The notes under the pieces are model-generated. The model worked only from the letters and a program-made list of their open reading frames with translations. It was not told the origin of the DNA and did no database searches. Both the position numbers and the translations under genes were made by a program. This document shows positions 1 through 6,506 of a stretch of 6,506 bases of DNA, piece by piece; within the stretch, counting starts at the first letter, position 1, and every line of letters begins with the position of its first letter. This DNA comes from Sedimentisphaerales bacterium (lineage in GTDB: Bacteria; Planctomycetota; Phycisphaerae; Sedimentisphaerales; SG8-4). The stretch is from contig JAFGCA010000161.1 in NCBI GenBank assembly GCA_016932895.1, positions 1 to 6,506 on the forward strand. The letters run 5' to 3'.

Positions 1-87
1 CAAACACGAACCCCAAAAAAACAACTCCGTGCCTGCAATCTGCCGTCTTGTATGCTTCAGACTACTCATAAAAGGGCCAAACACCAG

Positions 88-111
88 TGTACGGTAAACT
101 GTACAGTAAAA
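88..111 (+). repeat. 12-bp tandem direct repeat, possible operator
   Basis: TGTACGGTAAAC at 88-99 is followed without a gap by TGTACAGTAAAA at 100-111, matching at 10 of 12 positions. The same stretch contains an inverted pair, TGTAC (88-92) and GTACA (101-105). It lies about 205 bases before the glycosidase start. A repeat with a period near one helical turn is typical of regulator binding sites, but no known operator consensus is recognised and the function is inferred. Confidence 0.3.
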
Positions 112-188
112 CGCGCTTGCATGACACAATCCTTGCGGTCACAGAAGCGCAGCCCCTGAATCGGAACCCGGTTTGGGAGAAGCTCCGC

Positions 189-208
189 GCCCATCTGATC
201 AAATGGGC
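189..208. promoter_or_regulatory. Near-perfect 20-bp palindrome, candidate operator
   Basis: The arms GCCCAT (189-194) and ATGGGC (203-208) flank a self-complementary TGATCA (196-201). Nine of ten base pairs are symmetric; only positions 195 and 202 break the symmetry. The site is about 108 bases upstream of the glycosidase start codon. Such dyads commonly bind dimeric regulators such as LacI, GntR or Crp/Fnr types, but this one matches no consensus I can name. It could also be a chance palindrome. Confidence 0.35.
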
Positions 209-300
209 CTCGGCGATTCAAGGTAGACCCGGGGGATGGTTGACGGCCAGGCCCAGGCTGAATTGCGGATTCCCGAGTGATAAGATGGCCGGGTCAATCA

Positions 301-307
301 GGAGGAG
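301..307 (+). promoter_or_regulatory. Shine-Dalgarno deciding the GTG start at 317
   Basis: GGAGGAG at 301-307 lies nine bases before GTG at 317. It is a near-ideal anti-16S match and the encoded protein begins directly with a signal peptide, so this start is well supported despite the GTG codon. Confidence 0.8.
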
Positions 308-316
308 AATCCTGCC

Positions 317-3300
317 GTGAAAGACGTTTCTATAATGGGAGCGGCCGTCATGTGCCTGATGGCGACTGTGGCGCAGGCGCAAGTTGCGCCGGCGGAGATG
401 ATCGAGATGCGGAAGTGGGTGGGCGCGAAGTTCGAGAATGTCGCCCAGACAGAGCCTTCGGGAAGTCTCACGATACTCGAACATTTTGATGTTGTCTGGC
501 GGAACTGCCGCGTGGACCGCCCCCTTAGGCTCGGGGTAAGCCAATATCGTCGCGGCCTCTTCACGCATGCCCCCAGCGATGTGCTGGTGAAACTGCCCGG
601 GGCGGGCCGGGAGTTCACCGCCTGGGTCGGTGTCGACACCAATAGTCAAACGCACGGTGGCCGTGGCAGCGTGGTATTCACGGTTGCCCTGGGGGAGGCG
701 GAGGAGGTCTTCACCTCGCCCGCGTTGTGCGAGGGCATGGCGGCTATGCCCGTCCGGGTCGACCTCGGCGGCGCGGCGGCGTTCCGCCTCAAGGTTGGCG
801 ATGCCGGCGATGGGATAAGTTGTGATCAGGCCGTCTGGTGCGACGCCAGAGTCGAGCTGGCCGATGGCCGCGTACTTTGGCTCGGCGACCTGCCGATTGT
901 GGAAGGACAGGAGGGGGCCGAGTACACGCAGGAGCCACCTTTCTCGTTCGCGTGCGGCGACAAGACCTTCGCCGAGCTACTGCCGGGTTTCACCAAGACC
1001 TCGGCCACGACACGCCTCGATGATGCGCGGATTCAACATGAGATCTGTTATCTAGACCCGGAGACCGGCCTCGAAGTGCGGTGCGCCGCCGTAGAGTACC
1101 TCGACTTTCCTACGGTCGAATGGACGCTCTACTTCAAGAACACGGGCGCCAAGGACACGCCGATCATCTCCGACATTCAGGCGCTCGATACGGGCTTCAA
1201 CCGGCTGGAAGATGAGGTCTACGCCAGATTCGCGCGGCCTGGCGAGTTCATCCTGCACCACCACACCGGCAGTATCTGCACGCAGCACGACTACGAGCCC
1301 CACGAATCCGTTCTGAAACCGAAGGAGACCAAGCAACTCGCATCCGTCGGCGGGCGTGGTAGTAACGGTGAGTTCCCCTATTTCAACATCGAATGGCCCG
1401 GCGAAGGCGTTATTGCCGCCGTTGGATGGCCCGGCCAATGGCGCGCGGCCTTCACCCGCGACGAAGGCACCGGACTTCGCGTGGCCGCGGGCCAGGAATT
1501 GACGCACTTCACGCTGCACCCCGGGGAGGAAGTGCGTTCGCCCCTCGTCGTCCTCCAATTCTGGAAAGGCGATCGAGTGGACGCGCAGAACACGTGGCGC
1601 CGTTGGATGATCGCGCATAACGCCCCGCGTCCCGGCGGCCAACTCCGCCCGGCGCATCTTGCGGGGTGCTCCTCCCATTTCTTCGGCGAAATGGTCACCG
1701 CCGACGAGGCCAGCCAGTTTCAATTCATTGACCGGTACGTGGAAGAGAGGATTCCGATCGATTATTGGTGGATGGACGCGGGCTGGTACGTCAACGCGTC
1801 CGGCTGGCCCAACACGGGCACCTGGGAAGTCGATACGAAGCGGTTCCCGCGCGGCCTGCGGGCCATCACCGACCATGCCCGCGCCAAGGGTATCGAGACC
1901 ATCTTGTGGTTCGAACCCGAGCGCGTTACGCCCGGAACGTGGCTCTACGAGAAGCATCCTGAGTGGCTGCTCGGCGCGGACGGTGGGACCAAACTTCTTG
2001 ACCTGGGCAATCCCGAGGCATGGACGTGGCTGGTCAACCATATCGACCAGCTTCTGACGGACCAGGGTGTTGATCTCTACCGGCAGGATTTCAATATGGA
2101 CCCGCTCAATAACTGGCGCAATGCGGACGCTCCCGACCGCCAAGGCATCACGGAGATCCGACACGTCACCGGGTATCTCGCCTTCTGGGACGAGCTGCTC
2201 CGGCGTCGCCCCGGTCTCCGGATCGACACATGCGCCAGCGGCGGCCGCCGAAACGATCTCGAAACACTTCGCCGTTCCGTTCCGCTGTGGCGCAGCGATT
2301 ACATTATGGAACCCATCGGCACGCAAGGCTGTACCTACGGCATCTCCTCCTGGATTCCCTTCCACGGCACGGGCGTGAAAGAGCCGGATGCGTACCTGTT
2401 CCGCAGCATGATGACGCCCTATCCCAATTGCCTGTGGGACGCGCGCCGCCTAGACCTCGACTACGACGAACTGCGCCGGTTGACGTCGCAATGGAAGCTC
2501 GTTGCACCCAACTATGCGGGCGATTTCTATCCCCTCACGGCATACAGTCTCGACAGGGACGCCTGGATTGGCTGGCAGTTCGACCGGCCGGAGGCGGGGG
2601 AGGGCATGGTACAGGTCTTTCGCCGCGAGGAGAGCATCTACCGGGCCGTCGACCTCGTCCTACGTGGCCTGGAGCGATCAGCCCGCTACACGATTACTGA
2701 CCTTGACGCCCCGGGCGCGCCGTGCGAGATGACCGGCGGCGACCTGATGGACAAGGGCCTCCCCGTCGAGATCGGCGCACGCCCCGGAGCGGCGCTCTTC
2801 ACCTACAAGCACATTGTTCAGGATGCGGCAGGCAACAGCAACCCGGGAGTCAACGCCATGACACCGATCGGTTTGGGCGAAATCGAGATCGCCGGCGAGA
2901 TCGGGCGGCGGCTCGATATCACCGTCAACAACAATCTGCTCGCGCTGGACACCGAGAACGTGTTCCTTGTTCCGTTTCGCCAGCGGAACCAGGAGTCGGG
3001 GTACATCGGCCTCGGCAAGCTGATCGATGCGACCGTGCATTTCGCCGCGTACACCAGGGATGAAGAGGTCCTCGCGCTGAAGAACCATCTTGTCGCGGAG
3101 GCGATCAAGACCCAGGAACCGGACGGGTACATCGGTATCCTTGTGCCGGGAAACCGCCTGTGGGGCGTCTACGACATCCACGAAATGTCGTATCTCGTCC
3201 TGGGCTTGACTAACGACTACGCGTACTTTGGCGAGCAAGCGTCTCTTGCGGCGGCGAAGAAACTGGCCGATTTCATCATCACGCGCTGGTCGGCGGAGCC

Positions 3301-4618
3301 GTCTCGATATCCGAATACGGGCAAGCGGGCCAATATGTACGGTGTGACCACCGGCCTGGACGGGGCCTTGCTGACGCTCTTCGAGCAGACGAAGGATCAA
3401 CGCTACCTGGATTTCTGCACCACATCCGAGTTGTACAGGTTGCCGGAATGGAACTCGACCATCAAGATGGACGAACCTGGCAAGCCTTACCATATGGATG
3501 ATGAACGGCACGCCTATATCTTCATGGCCCTGTGTGTAGCGCAATTGCAGCTGAACACTCTCCAAGCCGACACGAAACTGTTGAAACAGGCGCAGCAGGC
3601 ACTGGATTTTCTGACCCGTCAGGATGGCCTGTTGATTTCGGGATCATGCAGTCTGCAGGAGGCGTGGCACGACAACCAGGTGGGCAGTGGGAACGTGAGC
3701 GAGAGCTGCGCCACGGCTTATCTGACACGTATGATGGACCGCATGCTTCGGTTGACGGGCGATTCGCGATTCGGCAACGTGATGGAACGGGCTGTCTACA
3801 ATGCGCTGTTTGCCGCGCAAGCGCCGGACGGCCGCCAACTCCGCTACTTTTGTGCTCTGGAGGGCAATCGCACCTATTTCGATCGCGACACGTTCTGCTG
3901 CCCCAACAACTGGCGGCGAATCGTGGCCGAGTTGCCGGCCATGGTCTACTACCGGTCGAACGACGGCCTGGCCGTAAACCTCTACACGCCGTCCACGGCA
4001 ACCGTCGATCTGGGAGGCGGCCGTAGCGTCACGATCCGGCAAGAGACGGACTACCCCACGTCGGGACTAGTCAAGCTCGTCATTGACCCCTCGGAGGCGA
4101 TGGAATTCCCTCTGCTACTGCGCATTCCGAGTTGGTGCCCGAAAGCCACACTGGTCATCAACGGCCAGACACCGGTCGAGGCCTCCCCCGGTGAGAGTCT
4201 CCACGAGATTCGCCGTGTCTGGAAGCCGGCAGATTCCGTTACGCTCGACATGCCCATGCCGTGGCGATTGATTCGCGGCCGCAAGTCGCAAGAGGGACGA
4301 GCGGCCTTGATGCGCGGTCCGGTGGTGTACTGCATTGGGGCCGCCAACAACGCGGAATTGCTCGCGAAGTACCCGAAGCCGGGCGACCTGATCCTCGATG
4401 CCGCCTCGCTCGGCACACCAGCCGCCGACAAATCGGTCCGCCCCGGCGGAATGAAGGTCTTGGCCAAGGCATGGCCGCCGGAGAGCGAGCCCAGTGAGGC
4501 CCCGCCGCTGGAAGTGGTATTGACCGAATTCGTCGATCCGAGTGGTGTGACCACCTATTTCCGCCTAGCCAATCTGAACGGGACGGTCAATGATGAACTC
4601 ACGAATGGAGGGTCGTGA
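317..4618 (+). CDS. Secreted NPCBM-GH36-GH127 fusion glycoside hydrolase (alpha-galactosidase-like plus beta-L-arabinofuranosidase-like)
   Basis: This is an exported two-enzyme protein of 1433 residues. A signal peptide ends near AQA-21. An NPCBM-like sugar-binding domain covers about 33-192, with GLFTHAPS at 80-87 and DAGDGIS at 162-168. A GH36-type N-terminal sandwich (about 205-435) leads to the TIM barrel (about 445-745), with WWMDAGW at 484-490, WFEPE at 531-535, YRQDFN (putative nucleophile D591), CASGGRRND at 639-647 and RSDY (putative acid/base D661). A C-terminal sandwich ends near 833. After a linker of about 20 residues, a complete GH127/DUF1680 domain runs from about 855 to the end. 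It has TQEPDGYIG, DIHEMSY (H955, E956), E1115, ESC (E1129, C1131) and FCCPNN (C1194, C1195). By analogy with Bifidobacterium HypBA1, C1194 would be the nucleophile, E1115 the acid/base, and E1129, C1131, C1194 and C1195 the zinc ligands. Family assignment is firm. Substrates are inferred: both families have other specificities, and several GH36 subsite residues differ from the classical motif. Free-standing GH36 and GH127 enzymes are usually separate genes. Confidence 0.93.
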   Translation: MKDVSIMGAAVMCLMATVAQAQVAPAEMIEMRKWVGAKFENVAQTEPSGSLTILEHFDVVWRNCRVDRPLRLGVSQYRRGLFTHAPSDVLVKLPGAGREFTAWVGVDTNSQTHGGRGSVVFTVALGEAEEVFTSPALCEGMAAMPVRVDLGGAAAFRLKVGDAGDGISCDQAVWCDARVELADGRVLWLGDLPIVEGQEGAEYTQEPPFSFACGDKTFAELLPGFTKTSATTRLDDARIQHEICYLDPETGLEVRCAAVEYLDFPTVEWTLYFKNTGAKDTPIISDIQALDTGFNRLEDEVYARFARPGEFILHHHTGSICTQHDYEPHESVLKPKETKQLASVGGRGSNGEFPYFNIEWPGEGVIAAVGWPGQWRAAFTRDEGTGLRVAAGQELTHFTLHPGEEVRSPLVVLQFWKGDRVDAQNTWRRWMIAHNAPRPGGQLRPAHLAGCSSHFFGEMVTADEASQFQFIDRYVEERIPIDYWWMDAGWYVNASGWPNTGTWEVDTKRFPRGLRAITDHARAKGIETILWFEPERVTPGTWLYEKHPEWLLGADGGTKLLDLGNPEAWTWLVNHIDQLLTDQGVDLYRQDFNMDPLNNWRNADAPDRQGITEIRHVTGYLAFWDELLRRRPGLRIDTCASGGRRNDLETLRRSVPLWRSDYIMEPIGTQGCTYGISSWIPFHGTGVKEPDAYLFRSMMTPYPNCLWDARRLDLDYDELRRLTSQWKLVAPNYAGDFYPLTAYSLDRDAWIGWQFDRPEAGEGMVQVFRREESIYRAVDLVLRGLERSARYTITDLDAPGAPCEMTGGDLMDKGLPVEIGARPGAALFTYKHIVQDAAGNSNPGVNAMTPIGLGEIEIAGEIGRRLDITVNNNLLALDTENVFLVPFRQRNQESGYIGLGKLIDATVHFAAYTRDEEVLALKNHLVAEAIKTQEPDGYIGILVPGNRLWGVYDIHEMSYLVLGLTNDYAYFGEQASLAAAKKLADFIITRWSAEPSRYPNTGKRANMYGVTTGLDGALLTLFEQTKDQRYLDFCTTSELYRLPEWNSTIKMDEPGKPYHMDDERHAYIFMALCVAQLQLNTLQADTKLLKQAQQALDFLTRQDGLLISGSCSLQEAWHDNQVGSGNVSESCATAYLTRMMDRMLRLTGDSRFGNVMERAVYNALFAAQAPDGRQLRYFCALEGNRTYFDRDTFCCPNNWRRIVAELPAMVYYRSNDGLAVNLYTPSTATVDLGGGRSVTIRQETDYPTSGLVKLVIDPSEAMEFPLLLRIPSWCPKATLVINGQTPVEASPGESLHEIRRVWKPADSVTLDMPMPWRLIRGRKSQEGRAALMRGPVVYCIGAANNAELLAKYPKPGDLILDAASLGTPAADKSVRPGGMKVLAKAWPPESEPSEAPPLEVVLTEFVDPSGVTTYFRLANLNGTVNDELTNGGS
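2845..2860 (+). promoter_or_regulatory. Possible internal ribosome site and start at the GH36/GH127 junction
   Basis: GGGAG at 2845-2849 precedes an in-frame ATG at 2858 by eight bases, exactly in the linker between the two catalytic units. Translation from M848 would give a 586-residue GH127 protein, close to the family's free-standing length, but with no signal peptide. This may be a relic of a once separate gene, a real internal start, or chance; G-rich pentamers are common in this sequence. Confidence 0.25.
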
Positions 4619-5034
4619 AGTAGCGACTGTTCCTGAAAACGGCCTCTGAGTTCGGGCTGTTACTCGGGCCGGCACTTACCAGAAGCCTGGAGATGGTTAC
4701 GTGTCCTTCGGGCTCACTAAGAAGCCTCTGAATGCCTTTCTGTCTTTCACCGGGGGCGCGAGAATGTATCCACGTTTGCTCGATTATGATTCTGAGCATG
4801 TCATCAGCTCAGTTGGTAAGAGGCGGGAGGGGGATTCAGGTCAGATTCAGGGCGTGAACCGGCGAAAGCAGTGGGACGCTGCTCTCACCCAATCGGACAA
4901 GGCTGCAAACGATGGAGTCGACTGATGGCTCGGCCTGTGCCCCCATCGCGGCTGCAGAATGGCGCAGAGGAAGAGCCAGCTTGTCACTTTGGTGAGTGGG
5001 TCCTGGAAGACTGACTCGCGGTCGTCTACTCTAG
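4619..5034. other. Spacer between glycosidase and kelch genes
   Basis: This 416-base stretch is about 57 percent G+C, slightly below the genes, and contains no recognisable gene. Features seen are a hairpin at 4641-4670, a second hairpin CTGAGC (4792-4797) with GCTCAG (4807-4812) around a nine-base loop, and a repeated GATTCAGG at 4833-4840 and 4844-4851. TTCGGGCT and AGAAGCCT each also occur twice between 4651 and 4730. A 74-codon frame starts with GTG at 4701 behind GGAG (4689-4692), but its product resembles nothing I know and has an unremarkable composition. The length of the gap argues against tight translational coupling of the two genes. Confidence 0.6.
4641..4670 (+). terminator. Imperfect hairpin after the glycosidase stop
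   Basis: GGCC (4641-4644) pairs with GGCC (4667-4670), and GAGT (4648-4651) pairs with ACTC (4662-4665), around a ten-base loop with a 3/1 internal loop. It starts 22 bases after the stop codon, where a terminator is expected. There is no T tract after it and the stem is interrupted, so termination is only a possibility. Confidence 0.2.
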
Positions 5035-6339
5035 TTGTGGAACCGGCCATCAAGGAGATCAAGCGCGAAACACACTGCTGCGTTGCGCATCCTCCCAGTT
5101 GCCGTGTTGTTCTTGGGGGTCCTCACCCTTCTCGGGACATACTCGGAATCGTCTGCTGCCGCGTCCGAGCTCCCCGAGACGTCTACGGAGTGGCGCAACG
5201 ATCCCGCAAGCCTGGACGCGACACGGCTCATCAACGATTCCTACCGGCACATGCCGTTCAGTCGCGAATTCGAGGACGTCCTTGACGTTCCACCGATTCG
5301 TATCGATTGGACTGTGGGTCCGAACACGCCCGTGTGTTGGAAAGACGGTGTCGCCGGTCTCATCGGCGAGGAGATCGTCTTGGTCGGGGGGTTATGGATG
5401 CCACAGCGGGCCAATCTGGCTTACGCGTATCACGTCCCTACACAGACCTACACCGAGATCCCCGCGCCACCGGTACCGCCCCAGTACACGCAAGGCGCCT
5501 GCGACGGCAAGGCCATCTACATCGTCGGCGGGCGCGGTTCCGGGCGGGCGGTCTACAAGCTAGGTCGCGATGCGACGAATGGCTGGGTCTACGAAGAACT
5601 TACACCGCTACCCGACGCCGAAGGGGACGGCCGGTGGCTTGCCTCGGTTGGACTGGTTCCGGGGAAATGGCTGTTCCTCGTCGCGGGCCACCCTACGGGC
5701 AAGGCCATGGAACAGCGCGATTCCGGCGCGTTGGTGGATTATCGCCTCCGTCTTGACGGTTCCGACGCCGGCTGGGAACCCATGGCCACCTATCCCGGGG
5801 GAACGCGCGCACTCGTCATGGCCGCCGTGGTCCAGGGCAAGCTCTACGTATTTGGCGGCTCACAGACGGAACCGACGATGCGGGCCAACTTCCTCGAGGT
5901 TAACAAGAAGTACGGGTTGCGTGTCCCGTACAACGGCGTGCCCAATTACCGCGATGCCTACCGGTACGACCCGGAGAGCGATTCCTGGCAGGTCCTGCGT
6001 TCGACGCCCTTCCCTGTGCCCGCTGGCTGCGCTGTGCCCATCGACGAGCGTTTCATCCTGCTGATGGGGTCCTCCGATACGCGCTGCTACCGCGTCGGCA
6101 AGACCCAAGGGCGGCAGGACCCCTTCTGGACCGGGTACGGCGACCGCATTCTCTGTTACGACCTCGTCGAGGATAACTACAGCCATGTCGGCGTCATGCC
6201 GTACGGCGTCGCGACGTCGCCCTGGGTATACAACGGCCAACGCTTCTATAGCTTCGGCGGTGAACCCTCGCACGGATATGATGAGAACACCGAGAACGTC
6301 CTGCAGATAGGGACGGTCACCTGGGAGCCCCCGAGGTGA
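5035..6339 (+). CDS. Secreted six-bladed kelch beta-propeller protein (NanM / galactose-oxidase-like fold)
   Basis: The frame reads 434 codons from TTG at 5035, the first possible start after an in-frame stop at 5032. An exported N-terminus is clear: basic residues, a hydrophobic core ILPVAVLFLGVLTLLG (19-34), and a cleavage site near AAA-43. Six kelch-type strands follow: VLVGG (glycines 118-119), IYIVGG (165-166), LFLVAG (217-218), LYVFGG (274-275), ILLMGS (G345) and FYSFGG (408-409). They are spaced about 45-70 residues apart, as in a six-bladed propeller. The C-terminal strand GTVTW probably closes the first blade. The fold is shared with N-acetylneuraminate epimerase NanM and the propeller of galactose oxidase, but no copper-site or sialate-specific signature could be identified, so substrate and activity are unknown. 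The gene follows a secreted glycosidase, which fits a sugar-binding or sugar-isomerising role. The start is uncertain: the ribosome site at 5052-5059 points to codon 5065, which is GCG. Confidence 0.85.
   Translation: MWNRPSRRSSAKHTAALRILPVAVLFLGVLTLLGTYSESSAAASELPETSTEWRNDPASLDATRLINDSYRHMPFSREFEDVLDVPPIRIDWTVGPNTPVCWKDGVAGLIGEEIVLVGGLWMPQRANLAYAYHVPTQTYTEIPAPPVPPQYTQGACDGKAIYIVGGRGSGRAVYKLGRDATNGWVYEELTPLPDAEGDGRWLASVGLVPGKWLFLVAGHPTGKAMEQRDSGALVDYRLRLDGSDAGWEPMATYPGGTRALVMAAVVQGKLYVFGGSQTEPTMRANFLEVNKKYGLRVPYNGVPNYRDAYRYDPESDSWQVLRSTPFPVPAGCAVPIDERFILLMGSSDTRCYRVGKTQGRQDPFWTGYGDRILCYDLVEDNYSHVGVMPYGVATSPWVYNGQRFYSFGGEPSHGYDENTENVLQIGTVTWEPPR
5052..5067 (+). promoter_or_regulatory. Strong Shine-Dalgarno facing a GCG where a start codon is expected
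   Basis: AAGGAGAT at 5052-5059 is an excellent ribosome site. Seven bases after its GGAG, in the kelch frame, lies GCG at 5065 followed by AAA. If that codon were GTG, the protein would begin MKHTAALRILPVAV, a textbook signal peptide start. No ATG, GTG or TTG occurs in frame between the site and TTG at 5083, which is 23 bases beyond the site. The codon therefore looks like a one-base change or a sequence error. Confidence 0.45.
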
Positions 6340-6350
6340 GCCTGCGCCAC

Positions 6351-6382
6351 GGGACGCCTGACGGGATGGCCCTTGGCGTCTC
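6351..6382 (+). terminator. Hairpin 12 bases after the kelch stop
   Basis: GGGACGCC (6351-6358) pairs with GGCGTCTC (6375-6382) over eight pairs including one G-T, and an inner GGG (6363-6365) pairs with CCC (6370-6372) around ATGG. The tail is TTCCCCC, poor in T, so it may act as the first part of a double terminator rather than a strong intrinsic one. Confidence 0.35.
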
Positions 6383-6391
6383 TTCCCCCAA

Positions 6392-6417
6392 GTGGCGGCA
6401 AGGCTTGCGCCACGTTT
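6392..6417. terminator. Stable hairpin between convergent genes, probable terminator
   Basis: GTGGCG (6392-6397) pairs perfectly with CGCCAC (6408-6413). The stem continues with CAA (6399-6401) against TTG (6405-6407) after one bulged G, leaving a GGC loop. GTTT follows on the forward strand. It lies between the kelch stop (6339) and the stop of the reverse-strand frame (6449), so it could serve transcription from both sides. Confidence 0.5.
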
Positions 6418-6448
6418 GAGGTGTGTGGAACTGTGTCCGCGGCGCCCT

Positions 6449-6506
6449 TCATTCCTCCACGAGCAGGAACCGCCCAATTCCGCCGCCCGCCTTGATGCCG
6501 AGCGGG
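6449..6506 (-). CDS. C-terminal end of a reverse-strand gene, partial
   Basis: On the reverse strand, an open frame enters from the window edge and ends at TGA (6451-6449), giving PLGIKAGGGIGRFLLVEE as its last 18 residues. The sequence looks like a genuine protein C-terminus, with alternating hydrophobic residues and a charged end, and it sits just beyond hairpins that would suit a convergent gene pair. Too little is present to name a family, and a chance open frame of this length cannot be excluded. Confidence 0.35.
   Translation of the reverse strand, partial: PLGIKAGGGIGRFLLVEE

Larger units (their letters stand above)
1..316. other. Non-coding upstream region of the glycosidase gene
   Basis: No convincing gene is seen here. 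A 77-codon frame opening at 87 runs into the glycosidase start and has no recognisable protein character or ribosome site. The first 60 bases are clearly more A/T-rich than the genes. The region holds a tandem repeat (88-111), a palindrome (189-208) and the Shine-Dalgarno (301-307). A weak extended -10-like element, TG-a-TAAGAT at 278-286, would place transcription start near 293 and leave a very short leader, but no -35 box sits at the right distance. TTGACG at 240-245 is too far away to pair with it. I therefore do not claim a mapped promoter. Confidence 0.6.

Noticed and set aside
204..255. Inverted pair TGGGCCT (204-210) and AGGCCCA (249-255)
   Set aside because: Seven pairs around a 38-base loop is close to chance expectation, and it overlaps the better palindrome at 189-208.
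1052..2365. 437-codon reverse-strand open frame
   Set aside because: It lies fully inside the GH36 coding region, whose family motifs are unmistakable, and its own product matches nothing; it is a shadow of G/C-rich codon use.
2678..3565. 295-codon reverse-strand open frame
   Set aside because: It overlaps the GH36 end and GH127 start in the opposite direction and has no protein-family character.
4785..4860. tRNA-like string AGCTCAGTTGGTAAGAGG resembling a D-arm
   Set aside because: The D-stem has only three of four pairs, no matching acceptor strands or anticodon stem could be drawn, and no normal T-arm follows.
4701..4925. 74-codon forward frame with GTG start and GGAG eight bases upstream
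   Set aside because: The predicted peptide has no recognised motif, signal or compositional sign of a real protein, and such frames are frequent in G/C-rich DNA.
5860..6477. 205-codon reverse-strand open frame over the end of the kelch gene
   Set aside because: It is antisense to conserved kelch strands and is in a different frame from the reverse-strand C-terminus proposed at 6449-6506.
1..6506. CRISPR array, insertion sequence, integron site or phage feature
   Set aside because: No regularly spaced repeats, terminal inverted repeats with a transposase, or phage-type genes are visible in the window.

Overview
The window carries two complete forward-strand genes for secreted proteins of carbohydrate metabolism, and the probable tail of a third gene on the reverse strand. 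Coding GC is roughly 60 percent and both genes encode exported proteins. The large fused glycosidase, the NPCBM-type sugar-binding domain and the kelch propeller resemble accessory polysaccharide-degradation loci of uncultured Planctomycetota, Verrucomicrobiota, Lentisphaerota or Hydrogenedentota-like bacteria. That placement comes from protein style only; no phylogenetic marker is present.

Layout: 1-316 is a non-coding leader with a 12-bp tandem repeat (88-111), a nearly perfect 20-bp palindrome (189-208) and a strong Shine-Dalgarno (301-307). A 1433-residue secreted enzyme follows at 317-4618. It has a signal peptide, an NPCBM-like domain, a GH36/melibiase-type (alpha-galactosidase-like) catalytic unit and a complete GH127/DUF1680 (beta-L-arabinofuranosidase-like) unit in one chain. 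The spacer 4619-5034 has no convincing gene but holds small hairpins and short repeats. A secreted six-bladed kelch protein lies at about 5035-6339; its Shine-Dalgarno is excellent but the expected start codon is GCG rather than GTG. Two hairpins at 6351-6413 probably end this transcription unit, facing the C-terminal end of a reverse-strand reading frame at 6449-6506.

How the parts may work together: the main enzyme would be exported and act on glycans carrying both alpha-galactosyl-like and beta-L-arabinofuranosyl-like residues. One known natural substrate class with both is plant and green-algal hydroxyproline-rich glycoprotein (extensin: alpha-Gal on Ser, beta-L-Araf on Hyp). This pairing is an inference and is the most interesting hypothesis here. 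The kelch protein may bind or isomerise a released sugar, but nothing in the sequence fixes its substrate, and the 416-bp gap means co-transcription is not assured.
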